Assembly (NCBI GenBank): GCA_036937835.1
Contig: CM072869.1
Location: 6,794,001 to 6,858,000 of the forward strand
Direction of reading: 5' to 3'
DNA: 64,000 nt
Source: Pampus argenteus
Taxonomy: Eukaryota; Chordata; Actinopteri; Scombriformes; Stromateidae
The notes under the pieces are model-generated. The model was not told the origin of the DNA. It was given only the letters and a program-made list of their open reading frames with translations, and did no database searches. This document shows positions 63,951 to 64,000 of this stretch, in pieces (within the stretch, counting starts at the first letter, position 1; each line of letters opens with the position of its first letter). The translations under genes were made by a program, and so were the position numbers.

Positions 63951-64000
63951 ATAGCGCATATCTCTGATATGTGTGAGCTTTTTTTTTTTTAGCTGCTCCT

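Larger units (their letters stand above)
45589..64000 (-). other. pdzrn4: pdzrn4 upstream intron sequence, no confirmed exon
   Basis: This 18.4-kb stretch should be intron if the gene continues to the right. I looked on the - strand for the missing PDZ1 part (a GFNIIGG-like loop and an IHDKI-like strand) and for a RING exon, and saw neither. It contains microsatellites, MITE copies and other dispersed repeats that are listed separately. Two small splice-bounded cassettes (60807-60821 and 63181-63212) are candidates only. A long intron here fits the large 5' introns of PDZRN genes. Confidence 0.6.

Overview
This window is vertebrate nuclear DNA, most probably from a teleost fish. The evidence is intron-split genes with GT/AG junctions, AT-rich non-coding DNA full of microsatellites, and several dispersed repeats of types that are abundant in teleosts. 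Nothing in it looks bacterial, viral or organellar. There is no operon, CRISPR array or defence system. I found no clearly new biological system; the notable points are listed as modest leads.

Two genes are supported, and they converge tail to tail. At the left edge (1871-2032, + strand) lies the last coding exon of a glucoside xylosyltransferase, most likely gxylt1, followed by a probable 3' UTR ending near an AATAAA at 3061. From 31837 to 45588 on the - strand lie the last seven coding exons of pdzrn4 (LNX4 type, PDZ-domain RING-finger protein 4). All seven have clean splice junctions and matching phases, and together they encode the C-terminal 741 residues: the second half of PDZ1, the inter-PDZ linker, all of PDZ2, a coiled-coil/acidic linker and the conserved C-terminal block ending in a class I PDZ-binding tail (TTV). 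The RING finger and the first half of PDZ1 are not found and should lie beyond 64000. As I remember the human map, PDZRN4 and GXYLT1 are also neighbours in convergent orientation, which supports both names.

The 28 kb between the genes (about 3.1-30.7 kb) has no convincing gene. It holds one possible orphan exon (5212-5371), a long ATCT microsatellite (12395-12468), a perfect 13-bp-arm palindrome (17382-17408), a dispersed repeat with two internal tandem units (26958-27330) next to another repeat-like segment (27322-27610), and plain AT-rich DNA. The pdzrn4 introns and the upstream region (45589-64000) hold homopolymers, CA/GA/TA/TGG tracts, a SINE-like repeat (37175-37340), three copies or fragments of one hAT-type MITE (38688-38749; 55101-55164; a complete one at 59680-59920 with 8-bp target duplications), a degenerate repeat at 59300-59635, a C-rich run able to form a G-quadruplex on the - strand (58460-58488), and two microexon-like splice cassettes on the - strand (60807-60821 and 63181-63212).
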